64,000 nucleotides of DNA from Odontocerum albicorne (taxonomy: Eukaryota > Arthropoda > Insecta > Trichoptera > Odontoceridae), in assembly GCA_949825065.1 (NCBI GenBank), contig OX463845.1, positions 23,848,728-23,912,727 of the forward strand, in the 5' to 3' direction. The position numbers and the translations under genes are program-made. Below the pieces are notes generated by a model. It saw only the letters and a list, made by a program, of their open reading frames with translations. It was not told where the DNA came from and did no database searches. Of the stretch, positions 42,208-52,546 are shown piece by piece (the stretch's first letter is position 1; the number at the start of each line of letters is the position of its first letter).

Positions 42208-43265
42208 TAGGGCTGTGGAGTCGGAGTTGGAGTCGGAGTCGCGGAGTCGCGGTGTTTGGGCCGGAGTCGGAGTCGGAGCAGGAGTCGTAAAAAACGAGCG
42301 ACTCCGACTAATTTTTCGTTAAAATTTAAAATACATTTTTTTAAAATTATTATAATGAATGTGTATTGTGCACGAATATTAAACTTGCAGGCGCAAGTCG
42401 CGCCGATATGGTGAATCACCGAGATCCATTTAATGCATAAAGTCTACGAAAATGTGTTTGTCTCCTTCTTTCTCACGTCGAAAGAAAATTCTGTTGGCTG
42501 GGATCTATGTTAACCCCATAGTTCGATCCATATTGACGGAAGAACAAATAAATAGAGCGAAAAACGCTCTGTTTGAATTAACCGTTCGTATGAAAGGCCT
42601 TCGACTAGAAAAAGAGATGACAGCAGGCAGCGTACACGAAGTATCATCATCTTCATCCAACACCGCTGAATCTGAAGACGATTTTGAAAAATATCTCAAT
42701 GAACAAGATAAACTAAAACGTCCTCGTTTGAATCACAGTCCCAATATAGATGAAGGAGACTCTATTTCAAAATTTAAAATTGAATTTTATGATGCATTGA
42801 AAATAATGGAAAAAATTGACCGAACTTATAAGTTAAATGTTGAAATGGCAATACAGCGGTATCTAGAAATCGTAAAAGATTCAGCATTGATCGTTACAGC
42901 ATTACCCCCAACCCAAGTATCCGTAGAGCGGTTATTTTCCGCTCTTAAAATTCTCAATTCTGATTTGAGAGCCTCTACGAATACAGATTTAATAGAAGCA
43001 ATGTTGTTTTTAAGAATAAATTCTAATAAATAATTATTAAAGTTTGATCTTGTTTTATTTTTATCCCTATAACATGAAAAAAATGGCTATATGCAAAGGT
43101 AGGAAACAACCTGCTAAAATTGAGCTTTTTTGAGTCGGAGTTGTAGAGTCGGAGTTGTGGAGTCGGAGTCGTGGAGTCGGAGCTGTGGAGTCGGAGACGT
43201 ATTGTTGGTAAATATAGAAATCGGAGTCGGAGTCGTGTTTTTTTTTAAGCGACTCCACAGCCCTG
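42208..43265 (+). mobile_element. hAT element with 8-bp target duplication
   Basis: The 8-bp sequence ATTAAATC lies immediately outside both ends (42200-42207 and 43266-43273). The left end is TAGGGCTGTGGAGTCG and the right (reversed) CAGGGCTGTGGAGTCG, differing only in the first base. Both ends carry dense subterminal GAGTCG/GTCGGA repeats (42215-42310, 43130-43260), of the kind hAT transposases bind. Length is 1058 bp, and the only gene is a C-terminal transposase part, so the copy is non-autonomous. Confidence 0.9.
42452..43033 (+). CDS. hAT transposase C-terminal part, open frame
   Basis: A 193-codon uninterrupted frame from an ATG (an in-frame stop lies upstream at 42431). Residues 1-60 have no clear signature. 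Residues 66-82 are Ser/Glu/Asp-rich. Residues 100-193 form the hAT C-terminal dimerisation domain, with IVTALPPTQVSVERLFSALK and SDLRASTNTDLIEAMLFLR. A full hAT transposase is about 600-700 residues. The BED zinc finger and the DDE core are missing, so it cannot cut DNA, but a dimerisation-competent fragment could in principle act as a repressor (inference). 'aagtttgatc' and a poly-T run follow the stop. Confidence 0.75.
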   Translation: MCLSPSFSRRKKILLAGIYVNPIVRSILTEEQINRAKNALFELTVRMKGLRLEKEMTAGSVHEVSSSSSNTAESEDDFEKYLNEQDKLKRPRLNHSPNIDEGDSISKFKIEFYDALKIMEKIDRTYKLNVEMAIQRYLEIVKDSALIVTALPPTQVSVERLFSALKILNSDLRASTNTDLIEAMLFLRINSNK

Positions 43266-43273
43266 ATTAAATC

Positions 43274-43481
43274 ATTTTTCAGTCGGCGTAATTCAAACTT
43301 GACTTTTCCTCCGATGGAGCTAGTTAAGTACAATTGTTGAGCTAGTTACACCAACTCAATTATTCGTATTTAAAAGAAACGTTTGTTTTGCTTGAAACTA
43401 AACTCGAAATTTTATATAAATTTATTCAATAAATAAATATCACTCCTAGAGTACCCTTCAAATGTATATTCGCGAACTACT
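43274..43481. other. Spacer between hAT and RTE
   Basis: AT-rich; contains 'aataaataaatatcactcc'. No feature. Confidence 0.4.
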
Positions 43482-43487
43482 TCTTCT

Positions 43488-44759
43488 TCACGTGTCCTGC
43501 CGGGTCCCCCCGACGTTGACGACCATCTGAGAGAAAGCTTCCCTGTCCCGGGCGGCGCGAAACAGCTCCCCCACAGTTCTGACGCCGGTCCATTGTCGGA
43601 TGTTTCGAAGCCAGGAGAGCTGTCTTCTGCCGACCCCTCTGCGGCCCTCGATCTTCCCCTTCATGACGAGCTGAAGTACGGTGTATTTGTCACCTCTCAT
43701 TACATGGCCAAAATATGATGTTTTACGGAGCTTAACAGTGGTGAATAGTTCTCTATTTGCATTGGCTCTACGTAGTACATCAGTGTTTGTTATCATATCG
43801 GTCCAAGATATTCCTAACATTCTACGGTGGATCCACATTTCAAACGCTTCAAGGCGGTTTATTATGTTAACTTTAAGAGTCCACGCCTCTACGCCGTAAA
43901 GTAAGACAGACCATACGTAACATTTGACCATTCTTTGTCTCAGCTTTAAGTTTATATTATCGTCACAAAGAAGGTTTTTCATTTTATTAAAAGCCGTTCG
44001 TGCCGCTTCTATTCTGCATTTTATCTCAATGTCAGGATCCAGTTTCTCAGTAATCATGCTTCCCAGGTACCTGAACCGTTTCACCCTCTCGACAACAACA
44101 CCCCTTAGCGTAAGGTGGACATTTGGATGACATTCTCGGCTAAAAACCATCATTTTAGTTTTGCTCACATTAATGTTCATACCAAAACGTTCACCAACGG
44201 AGTCAACTTTATCAAGCAGTTCTTGTAGGCCCTTTAAACTGTCCGCAATTAGAACGGTGTCATCCGCATATCTGATATTATTGATGACCACCCCATTGAC
44301 CTTCACACCGAGATTTGTCTCAGTCAGCGCTTCCTTAAAGACCAAGTCAGAGTATAGATTGAATAAAGTTGGTGAGAGAACACACCCCTGACGGACTCCT
44401 CGCTGAATGGGAATACCTTGTGAGGTGTTTCCGTTTTCCAATTTAATGATAGCGTTTTGGTCCCAGTACAGATTCTTGATTATTCTCACATCCCTTTCAT
44501 CTATACCACATCTCAACAGCATCTCAATTAAATATGTGTGTTTGACCCTGTCAAATGCTTTTTCATAATCAATAAAACAAGCATAGATGTCTTTTCTTTG
44601 GTCGTAACATTTTTGTAATAATATGTTTATTGTTGTCAGCGCTTCACGGGTACCAAAACCATTCCTGAACCCAAACTGAGTGTCATCCAAATCTCGCTCG
44701 CATTTCAGTCTTATTCTGGCATGTATTATTTTAAGAAACAATTTCAGAATATGACTCAT
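43488..44759 (-). pseudogene. RTE reverse transcriptase palm to C-terminus
   Basis: In the same frame as the upstream part. After the stop come ten readable codons (KCNDYRLISL), then this 423-codon frame. Motifs: ACFIDYEKAFDRV (catalytic Asp64), GVRQGCVLSPTLFN (121-134), NNIRYADDTVLIAD (160-173, Asp166 and Asp167), INVSKTKMMVF, FRYLGSMIT, and the RTE C-terminal LEAFEMWIHRRMLGISW, KTSYFGHVMRG and final DREAFSQMVVNVGGTRQD. This end is very like that of BovB-type elements. All RT catalytic residues are intact. Function is lost only through the upstream stop and the endonuclease change. Confidence 0.9.
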
Positions 44760-44789
44760 AAGACTTATGAGGCGATAATCATTACATTT

Positions 44790-46466
44790 TTATGGGTGTT
44801 GTTTTTTGGGCAATGTAATAAATACAGATTTTAACCAATCTTGGGGGATGGTCCCTGTGTCATATATTTTATTAAACAGTCCAAGTAAATAATCAATATT
44901 ATTCTCATTTATCAACTCGATAACCTCCATAGGGATTTCATCGGGTCCACAGGCTTTTCGAGGTTTAGATGTTGATATAGCATGTAGTATTTCTGATTTC
45001 AATATAGCAGGACCTTGACTATGTTCTGATATTTCAACGTCAGTTCGAGAGTCTTGGAAGAGTGTTCTTATATAATTTTCCCATGTTTTTAAGATTTCCG
45101 AATCTTCCAAGATCAGGTTATTAGATTCGTCTGTGAGACAGGTAGGTTTAGGCTTCCTGCTGAGGCCAGTCATTTCTTTTAGTTTTTTATGCATATTAAA
45201 TGAGTCGTGCATCTGATCATATCGCTCCAACTCCTCACACTGTCTCTTTATCCACTCTTCCTTTGCTTTTTTAATCTCTCGTTTTATAGTCCTCTGGAGG
45301 TTTTTGTACTCACTGCTATTACGATCCTTGATACCAGCCACTCTACGTTGTTCCATCAAATTTAAAATATGATCTGTCATCCACTGTTTTTTACGAATAT
45401 TTTTTGCAGGTTTTAGATGTTCTTTACAGACATCGTGTATTGTGTTTTTAAAATTATTCCACTGTTGTTCAACTGACGTGGCATTATTGTCTATCTGTTG
45501 TAGTTTTTCATTTAATTCAGTGGACACTGTGTTTCTAAGGTCTGCAACTTTCAACTTTTCAGTGTCAACTCTCCTATGCATAAATCTTTTCGTTAATATT
45601 TTTAATTTCAATTTAATATCTATAATAAGTGGATTATGATCTGATCCTATATCGGTTCCGGGATATGTTGCGGCACGTTTAATGCTGTTTCTGAATCTTT
45701 CTCCTATCAGTGCATAATCAATCTGGTTTCTGATAGGATTGGGGCAAGATGGATTGTCTTGTGGTGATTTCCATGTGTATAGTCTGCGTTTCGGAAGCTT
45801 ATACCATGTGTTCACAACTACCATATTATGCTCTTCGCAGAACTCAAACATTCTATCACCTCTGTTATTAGACTGGCCTAGACCATAATCCCCTACTAAG
45901 TGTGAACGTCGGCCCTCTCCAATCTTTGCATTAAAGTTCCCGATTATAATATTTATATCATCACTTTTTGTCGATTTCAGAACATTTGTGATGCTTTCAT
46001 ACAGTTTTTCAACTTCGTCATCATATCTAGTGTCAGCTGTTGGTGCGTATATTTGTATAATATTTACATTGAACGGTCGCGCTTCTAACTGTAGAATCAT
46101 AATTCTGTCCGATATGGGAACAAACTTTTTAACAAATTTAATATAATCTAGTGATACAAATATGCCAACCCCATTCCGGTGGTTATTGTCAGATATATCA
46201 CTTCCAGAATAATACAGGTTGCCTTTCTCATGTTGATGCACTCCTGTTCCAGTCCATCTGAGTTCACTAATACCAAGGATGTCAATCTTAATTCTCATCA
46301 TTTCCTGCACAACATTGTCCATTTTACCAGCTGCATAAAGGCTTCTTACATTCCATGTTCCAATCCTCACCATGTCATTCACTATGTTGAGCCGGGAGAT
46401 TCTTCGCACCCCTGGTCCATTTAAGGACCGCCCGGGACTCGGGGCCATTGCTTGATTTCTCTTCAT
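44790..46466 (-). pseudogene. RTE endonuclease and RT N-terminal part
   Basis: 558 codons to a premature TAA (44790-44792). Endonuclease blocks: GTWNVRSL (36-43), DILGISELRW (62-71), NVNIIQIYAPTADT (133-146), IIIGNFNAKIGEG (173-185), NQIDYALI and GSDHNPL (274-280). In active relatives the fourth block is GDFN or GDWN. Here the catalytic Asp is Asn177 (codon AAC, 45936-45938), which should abolish nicking. After a linker, KPRKACGPDEIPMEVI (about 508-523) and ITLPKKQHP begin the reverse transcriptase. The start ATG at 46466 is the first in frame after the GC-rich leader. It normally forms one protein with 43488-44759. Confidence 0.9.
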
Positions 46467-46817
46467 AGTGGTGTCCTGGGGAAGGTTGACCGAAGTGGTT
46501 TCCCGTTGCCTTCTTCGGTGGAATTTTCTGTCAGGGTTACCTACCCTTAGCTGGGGGGGCCCGGTTTTAAGGCGCCGGACACTCGCCCTTCATCCTCTCC
46601 CTATCTGCTATGACACTGATGTTAATGTCAGTGGTCACATTGCCCGGGGCTCGCGGGGCCTAAGACCACTCGTGGACGCTAGGGAGTAGGACTATTGGTA
46701 GTGTTGCTGATGGAATGCAACTGTGGCATTACACGGCATTTTATAGGAGCACATTTTCCAGCAAGATGTACCCCACCGTGGCCCTACCAAATTTCGAGCC
46801 CCTTAGAGCGAACTACT

Positions 46818-47379
46818 AAGCGTCATTAAAACAATACATTTGTATGAGAATGCTCTGAAAAAATACAATTCAGGAAACAAACTTGAAGCACAAACTATCA
46901 GCGCAGACTTATGGAATTATCCCGTTTTAATTATAAATAGTTCATATTTCACATTGAATAATTTATTTTAGAATAATGGAGGTGCTTAAAGATATATATT
47001 TACAAACCCGCCAGTACCATTAGGCCACCTTGGGCTAACTTGTTCTTGAATCCATTGAAATAAATTTGGAATAGAACGCCGATGGGGGTTTTGAGCACCC
47101 AGCAAATGTGCCTTTAGGCGTTTTCAGCATTGAACGTGTTAATTGTTTTAGGTGAATCTTATTAATTTAAACTAATATACTAGATAACACAAGCAATGTT
47201 TTACACATCGAATATGTATGTACTCGTATATTATTATTAGTTAATTACGCATTCCATCCTATAATAAGGACGATTTGTGCCAATAACAATTTGAAGGAAA
47301 TGCGGCAGTATGAGAACATGTAAGAACTTATTTAGTTTTAAATATTTAAAGAGTTTAGTACAATAAATTCAGATACGTG
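46818..47379. other. No confident feature
   Basis: AT-rich spacer. Nothing recognised. Confidence 0.4.
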
Positions 47380-47870
47380 ACCTTAAATTAATGGAGAACT
47401 GAGTGCGAGTAAAGGTAGCATGTGGTGAGAGAGGACACTCAAAGAAAACATGGTCGACGGTCTTCTCAGCCATTCCACACTTGCATGTAGGACTTTCTTT
47501 TATATGGATTTTATAAAGGTGGCTTCCTATCAGACGATTGTCTATTCTTATCCTGCATATGATAGATACAATTCGTTTGGACAGGTTTCTTTTGTGGAAC
47601 CAAGGCTTAGTGGGTATTTTAACCAGAATATTCCTGTATGCAGCACCTTTTTGCTACTAGACAGTTCCCGGGCCTTTATCCATCTGGTAAGTAAACGTTT
47701 TTTAGCCTGCGATATGATGTCCTGTGTAGAAGTTACATAGTTTGATAGGAAGGAACTGGATACTGTTGCATCTTTCGCCAGCTGATCTGTGATTTCATTT
47801 CTGTGTATGCCCTTTCTGTGTATATCCTGTGTGTGCCCTGGTGAGCGGGAATCCACATAAATGTGGTGTT
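47380..47870 (-). pseudogene. LINE RNase H domain and zinc knuckle, minus
   Basis: Minus-strand reading: VDSRSPGHTQDIHRKGIHRN (normally WIPSHxGIxGNE), EITDQLAKDATVSS (NExADxLAK), AKKRLLTRWIKARE, IRIDNRLIGSHLYKIHIK, then ESPTCKCGMAEKTVDH and VFFECPL, a C-x-C...H...C knuckle. RNase H plus this knuckle ends LINEs of the R1/I/Jockey groups. The open frame 47548-47856 covers the first part, with a stop before the knuckle. It is 5'-truncated. Confidence 0.7.
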
Positions 47871-48284
47871 TTTATTGAATTTGTATAAAGCCATCAAAAC
47901 TGATCACGAATCTTCAAAATAAATAACCATTATCATTATTCTATACTTTCCATCAGGAACAAACATGGTTGGCATAAAATGCTTCCATCCTGGTCAGTCC
48001 ATAGCCCGCCCTTCCCATCCTCCCATGAGAGGCCGAGACCGCGAATCTCCCTATCCTGATACCGGGATATAGTGTAGGATGAGCGTTCGATTCGTCCTAT
48101 TGCTTGCGAACGATAAAACAACATAGCTCATGGTTAGCTATCAGGTGGCATCGTTAATACGTGGCTATACGTGGTGGTTATAAACTGCTACGAACCGTTT
48201 CATTCGTCACATCATTCTCTTAAGACATTTTTTCCCAAAACAGAAAAGTATTCTTTTTTGGGCATTAGTAATATTTTTGTCTTG
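47871..48284. other. Unassigned
   Basis: A moderately GC-rich stretch (47990-48070, 'cccgcccttcccatcctccc') has no clear frame. The rest is featureless. Confidence 0.3.
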
Positions 48285-48420
48285 TTTGTGCTCCCCTGAT
48301 GATGAATGAGGTGAAAGCCTTGAAACCGGTAGGGTTATACCGGTACAAAAAGTGGAATAAACAGTGTTTGCTAAAACAAATTACAACCTCCACAATGTTA
48401 ATGCCTTAACTATAAACAAT
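48285..48420 (+). mobile_element. Putative Penelope-like terminal block, copy 2
   Basis: 'ctcccctgatgatgaatgag', 'gaaagccttgaaaccggt' and 'ataccggtacaaaaagtgg' match 4448-4510, with a 4-base insertion (aatg) after the CTGATGATG. Here CCGGT...ACCGG pairs perfectly. Downstream 'aacctccacaatgttaatgcc' is the reverse of sequence found upstream of copy 1. Confidence 0.35.
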
Positions 48421-48599
48421 ACTTAGGTAGTATGTCAAGATTCAGAGTGGTGCAGTACAATAGGCTGGATGCAGGCGCCAAACAGATACTATATCATCTT
48501 CAGACTTAACATTGAAGAGTTCTATATGGCCTTCATATTATTAAAGTCACCGCTGGAAACACCTACCCTAATAGGCAGCTTATTCTCGAAACCCCCTTT
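48421..48599. other. Unassigned
   Basis: No motif seen. Confidence 0.3.
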
Positions 48600-49320
48600 C
48601 CAGTAATCGTTGCACCCAAATACTTAAATTTATCAAATTACAGAGTCACTATTTATGTACAGGGAGGTGTCCTTATATTTTAAAAGCCTGCATACACAGG
48701 CTAAACCCAAGTACATACAAAGCTTAAGATAAATTATGTACAGCAATAAGAAAAAATGCTTACAAATCTTTAAGAAACATTATATACAGCAGTAAGTACA
48801 TAAAAAAATTGTAACAAGCAATATTAGTTTAGCTAAAACAACTAACTTCCATTACTAAGAAAGCTCAAAATCCTTTCTTTAAAAATATTTTCAGAAATAT
48901 TGAAGATATCAATATCTTAGGCTTTATTTAAAAGAGACAGCCCGTGATACAGAAGAAGAAAACATGGCGGGTGAGTACTTATTGGCGGTTTCAATAAGTC
49001 AATATTTCTGTACAGGAATATATAACTTTATCTTTTCCAGCATAGTAGGATTAGGTGCAGCTCCCGTCAGCAACTTAAATATATAAGAAAATACCCTTAC
49101 TCCTCTCCTCCCGCTAAAAAAGGTAGTTTTCCAACATACCAAGAAAAAATCTTTTAGAATAGAGCCACGGGTAGTAATCGCCCTCCCGTGGGATTATAAG
49201 GGCATGAGGCTCTACGTATTACCTCCGTCTTCCTAACGTTTATACTCAGGCCAAGACAGAGAGTTCTCTGATCACCCACAGAGGCTCTTACAATACAGGA
49301 TTTAACTGAGAGATTTACAT
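48600..49320 (-). pseudogene. LINE RT remnant, minus
   Basis: Minus-strand pieces: LGLSINVRKTEVIRRAS (the GLSINxxKTEV block after YADD), and further on RRGVRVFSYIFKLLTGAAPN and PTMLEKIKLYIPVQKY, the C-terminal 'xxLFKLLxGxxxxPxLLxxIxxxVP' block of Jockey/R1-like LINEs. Frames are broken and the palm is missing. Confidence 0.5.
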
Positions 49321-49619
49321 TTGTAGTAATTCAAGGTCGATAAGTGTAAAAATGAGCACAACTAGTTAGCACTAGTACGTTGACATGGTAATCAGGTGTG
49401 TTTATTCAAAATAAACAAAAAAATCTGTTTTATGGGATGGATCCCTTTAGTGTGTATAAATCCAAAGTGTCGTATAAAAGAAGGATACAAAATGATTTGT
49501 GTTTTCTGTGTAATCTTAATGATTTGTGTAAATTTCTTTATAATTTGTGGATATTTCAGACTTATAATCTGATATTATAATTGAATTGGTACTACTTTAA
49601 TTTTAAAAGAGAATTAAAT
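49321..49619. other. AT-rich DNA
   Basis: A 60-codon frame at 49398 (+) has no motif. Confidence 0.3.
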
Positions 49620-49980
49620 ATAGAGTTCTAATGTGAGTGGAAGCTATGGTAGAGGAAGATACAACGATAGTATGGTTGGATCAAATAATTTATATTTTGA
49701 AAGAAGTTAACGTAAAAAGTCAGATAAATCGTAGGAGCTGTATGAGAAGGTGTATGAATGTAGAAGAACGTGTGAGGATGTGTGTCAAGATAGGAAAGTC
49801 TGGCAATCGAAAGGTTTACAAAAATAATTAAGTAGTAAAGAATATGCAAGAAGATTAAGAAGATCTAGAAAAATGTGACATGACCAAAAAATTAATCTAA
49901 TTCAAAAAGAAAGAATAGTGAAAAGCCTTTATAATAGGAGAGTTTGCATGATGAGGTATATGGACGTGACAAAAGCGAAA
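49620..49980 (+). mobile_element. LINE-A C-terminal fragments, plus
   Basis: EEDTTIVWLDQIIYILKEVN and NRRSCMRRCMNVEERV match 12102-12260 (GRLKIVWLNQMYILKEG, NRRSCMRKCMNLDE). A second, shifted piece (49880-49980) gives RVCMMRYMDVTKAKYV, so the block seems partly duplicated. Confidence 0.6.
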
Positions 49981-49989
49981 TATGTATTA

Positions 49990-50190
49990 TATAATACTTT
50001 CGTTTTATGCATGACAACCTGGCGGGCTTATTGCCAATCTATACAACCAACCAGAAATATCTTAACGATGCCTTAAGTGAAAACCCGAGTGGAATCTTTT
50101 TCAAAAAAATCTGAGTTCCAACGGGAATCGAACCCGCAACCACCGGGTTGGAAGAAAGGCGTCTTATCAACTAGGTAACGGGTGTTGTCA
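49990..50190 (-). mobile_element. SINE-A, complete copy, minus
   Basis: Tail 'aatactttcgttttatgc', then 'acctggcgggcttattgcc', 'caaccaaccagaaatatc', B-box complement 'gggaatcgaacccgcaacc' and A-box complement 'cttatcaactaggtaacg'. Full order is preserved. Confidence 0.75.
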
Positions 50191-50449
50191 GATGTGTGCT
50201 AGTGATGGTGATGATGATGGTTTTCAGTTTAAAAGTTGCATGTATCGATGTTTTATTTAAGCAAAGGATCGTAACAAAAACATAAATTAAAATTTAAATG
50301 CATCAAGGATTCTTTTTCAAAATAATTTAAATGAGTTTTTATTAAAATATAAAATGTTAGTCTTCTCTGTATTGGTCGGATGAACACTGATTTTTGTGGG
50401 TCAGTGCGTTTAACTTTTACTCTCATCCACCACAGCACACGGTACGAGC
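50191..50449. other. Unassigned
   Basis: AT-rich, short GATGAT run near 50205. No gene. Confidence 0.3.
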
Positions 50450-50760
50450 TAGGCACTAGGCACTAGCACTAGCCACTAGCACTAGCGGCCCATACTACAC
50501 ATGCATACTCGTACACCTCTCGCCTCGGTCGAGCTCTCCCCTCTTTGCAGTCTCAGGCACTGAAGCGTAAACTGTGGGCCGGGTCTAGAGGTAATGCTGC
50601 CTGTGTGTGAAAACCGAATGTCAGCTGCGATAAAATAATAGCTTCTTCTTGGTTGTTCCGTCAATTCCGAGGATTGTGATCACCATGTTCATCAACCATC
50701 CTTCTCCAGCACAAGCGATCTCTTTCCCGATGTAGGCGGCGGCGATGTTTTCAATTATTC
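50450..50760 (-). mobile_element. Possible RTE-like LINE 3' end with (CACTAG)n run
   Basis: 50450-50487 holds a short CTAGCA/CACTAG repeat. On the minus strand 'ggaattgacggaacaaccaa' followed by GAAGAAG resembles the 3' ends of RTE-like LINEs here. The segment is GC-richer than its flanks. No motif is certain. Confidence 0.3.
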
Positions 50761-51049
50761 ATTAGGTTTCAATTAGGTACGTAAAAATATACAAACCTAT
50801 ATTTTACTTGTTTTGATTTACATATATGAAAAATTGAAATTTTTATGATGGTTTATACTCAGAAGAATCAAAATTCTTATAGTGAAATCTCTAGTATTTT
50901 GCATAACACTGTATGTAATGGTAGCATGGGCGATGAGAAAGAAGGAAGGAAATATCAGAAGCATTCGTGATTGTTGAAGGCGGATGTTGCATACCTCTTT
51001 AACAGCAAGTCGCACTATCGTCTCTATTACGCGTGTTAAATAATTAGCG

Positions 51050-51330
51050 ATTACCGAAAGACTTTCGAGGACATGCAGGAAAAGGATCCTAATATATTAT
51101 ATTTTGGGCATGCTTCCAGAAAGGATAATGAAGCTGGTGATCACGAGTATATAGTAGTAGTGTGATGGATTATCGATGGACCTTACAAACGAGTTAAAAC
51201 GATCCTTTTTAAAGGTTGCTTTCAACATGGCCCAGAACCGGGAAGGATTGAGACAAATTGTGTACTAAGTTATATTTATAGCAGAACACCACGACGCCCA
51301 GAATTGAGCACGCGATGAAGAACATAAGAT
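51050..51330 (+). mobile_element. LINE-F C-terminus, plus
   Basis: Shifted frames give CRKRILIYFGHA, DLTNELKRSFLKVAFNMAQN, REGLRQIV and HHDAQN with ARDEE, the same order as the LINE-F copy at 28370-28700 and as the RTE-like end (YFGHxxR, xALRxAxDRxxWR, HDPQN). Highly decayed. Confidence 0.45.
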
Positions 51331-51615
51331 TTGAGGAATTGTAAATTGTAAATCAGTTGTCATGGAATATGTTTTCAATCTATTAGGATTGTGTGCGGGC
51401 TGCTACATTTCAATAACCACAAAGTATTGAAGATATTGGGATTGGGACATACCTGGGATTCTAATGGTTAAGCATGACAATCGAAAAATACTCAATCTTC
51501 AGCTGCATTTGTCGGACATGTTTATATAGTACTATTTTGTCAATCCATAATGCTCTGAGAATTTATTATCATATTCAATTATAATACTATTTAGGAAGAC
51601 AACTATCACCATATA

Positions 51616-52546
51616 TACAAGGGTGGCTACTTAAGTTTTGAGACAGACAAGTAAAAACAAATAGTTATCATCGAAAATGGCTTTATTGTTTTTCAAAATA
51701 CTCTCCATGAAGATCAATACACTTTTGCATGCGTTTGAACCAATTTTCGAAGCACTTTTTCCACTCCGAATGAGGTAACTTCAAAACATGCGTTTTGAAC
51801 GCATCAATGCAAACATGCGTTTTGCACGCTTCAGGCGTCGAAAAACGTTCACCTCGCAATTTATTTTTGATGTTCGAGAATAAAAATAAGTCATTGGGTG
51901 CCAAATCAGAGGTGTACGGCGGATGACCCATCAATTAAATGTTTTGAGTGCTCAAAAAGTCACTTGTTTGAGCCGATGTGTGAGAGCTCGCATTGTCGTG
52001 GCAAACAAATGGTGGTGTACCATTCAGAATTGACCATACGACGTTCCACTAAAGGCACTGTTGCGACATGACCATTTATACCGAAGAAACAAGCCACCAT
52101 TTGCTTCGAAGTGCTTCGTGCGCGAACAACTTTTGTTGGATTTGGCTCGTCTTGAAAGACCCATACAGTCGACTGCTGTTTAGTTTCTGGCTCATGTGCA
52201 TAGATCCATGATTCGTCGCCTGTCACGATCTTATAGACATCTTTTGAAGCACCGCGATCGATTTTTTTCAACATTTCTTTGGACCAATCGTCACGAGCCT
52301 TTTTTAAGCGATTGCCAAATTATGCGGTATCCAACGCGAACAAATCTTTTTGACGGCCAAATGTTGATGAATTGAATGCCAGATGAATTTTTCAAGTCAC
52401 TGTAAACAACACAAATATCACTCGTATGACAAAACTTTATAAGCACGTATACCATTAAAAACGTCAAACTTTACGGTGCTGATGCCAGATTTGACGTATC
52501 TACACTGGTGTTGCCATATCTCAAAACTTAAGTAGCAACCCTCGTA
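51616..52546 (-). mobile_element. Mariner-family element 3, internally deleted
   Basis: TIRs: left CAAGGGTGGCTACTTAAGTT, right (reversed) CGAGGGTTGCTACTTAAGTT, both continuing TTGAGA, with TA outside each end. Length 931 bp. The minus-strand transposase lacks its N-terminus and part of the core. Confidence 0.85.
51683..52330 (-). pseudogene. Mariner transposase 3 (SETMAR-like type), decayed
   Basis: In order: ARDDWSKEMLKKIDRGASKD, YKIVTGDESWIYAHEPETKQ (first Asp), STVWVFQDEPNPTKVVRAR, SKQMVACFFGINGHVATVPL, then a short deletion and shift, HDNASSHTS (second Asp, in another frame), GHPPYTSDLAPNDLFLFSNI (third Asp) and the C-terminal WFKRMQKCIDLHGEYFEKQ. The deletion removes roughly 18 residues before HDNASS. 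The helix-turn-helix N-terminus is absent, with only about 200 bp of non-coding DNA before the right TIR. An insertion of about 8 residues (KTHVCIDA) duplicates part of AFKTHV. Confidence 0.8.

Larger units (their letters stand above)
43482..46807 (-). mobile_element. Full-length RTE/BovB-like non-LTR retrotransposon
   Basis: GCGAACTACT flanks the element on both sides (43472-43481 and 46808-46817), a 10-bp target duplication. Total length is 3326 bp, as expected for RTE-clade elements. Reading on the minus strand there is a GC-rich 5' UTR of about 340 bp (46467-46807) including 'acgggaaaccacttcgg', one long coding region with an apurinic-type endonuclease and a reverse transcriptase, almost no 3' UTR, and a short GAAGAA tail. 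Only one nonsense codon interrupts the frame. Confidence 0.9.

Noticed and set aside
42211..42310. GAGTCG/GTCGGA microsatellite
   Set aside because: It occurs at both ends of one element bounded by TIRs and 8-bp duplications, so it is the subterminal repeat of a hAT rather than an independent satellite.
43681..46689. Plus-strand open frames of 65-81 codons over the RTE element
   Set aside because: They are antisense shadows of the endonuclease/RT frame, which carries all recognisable motifs.
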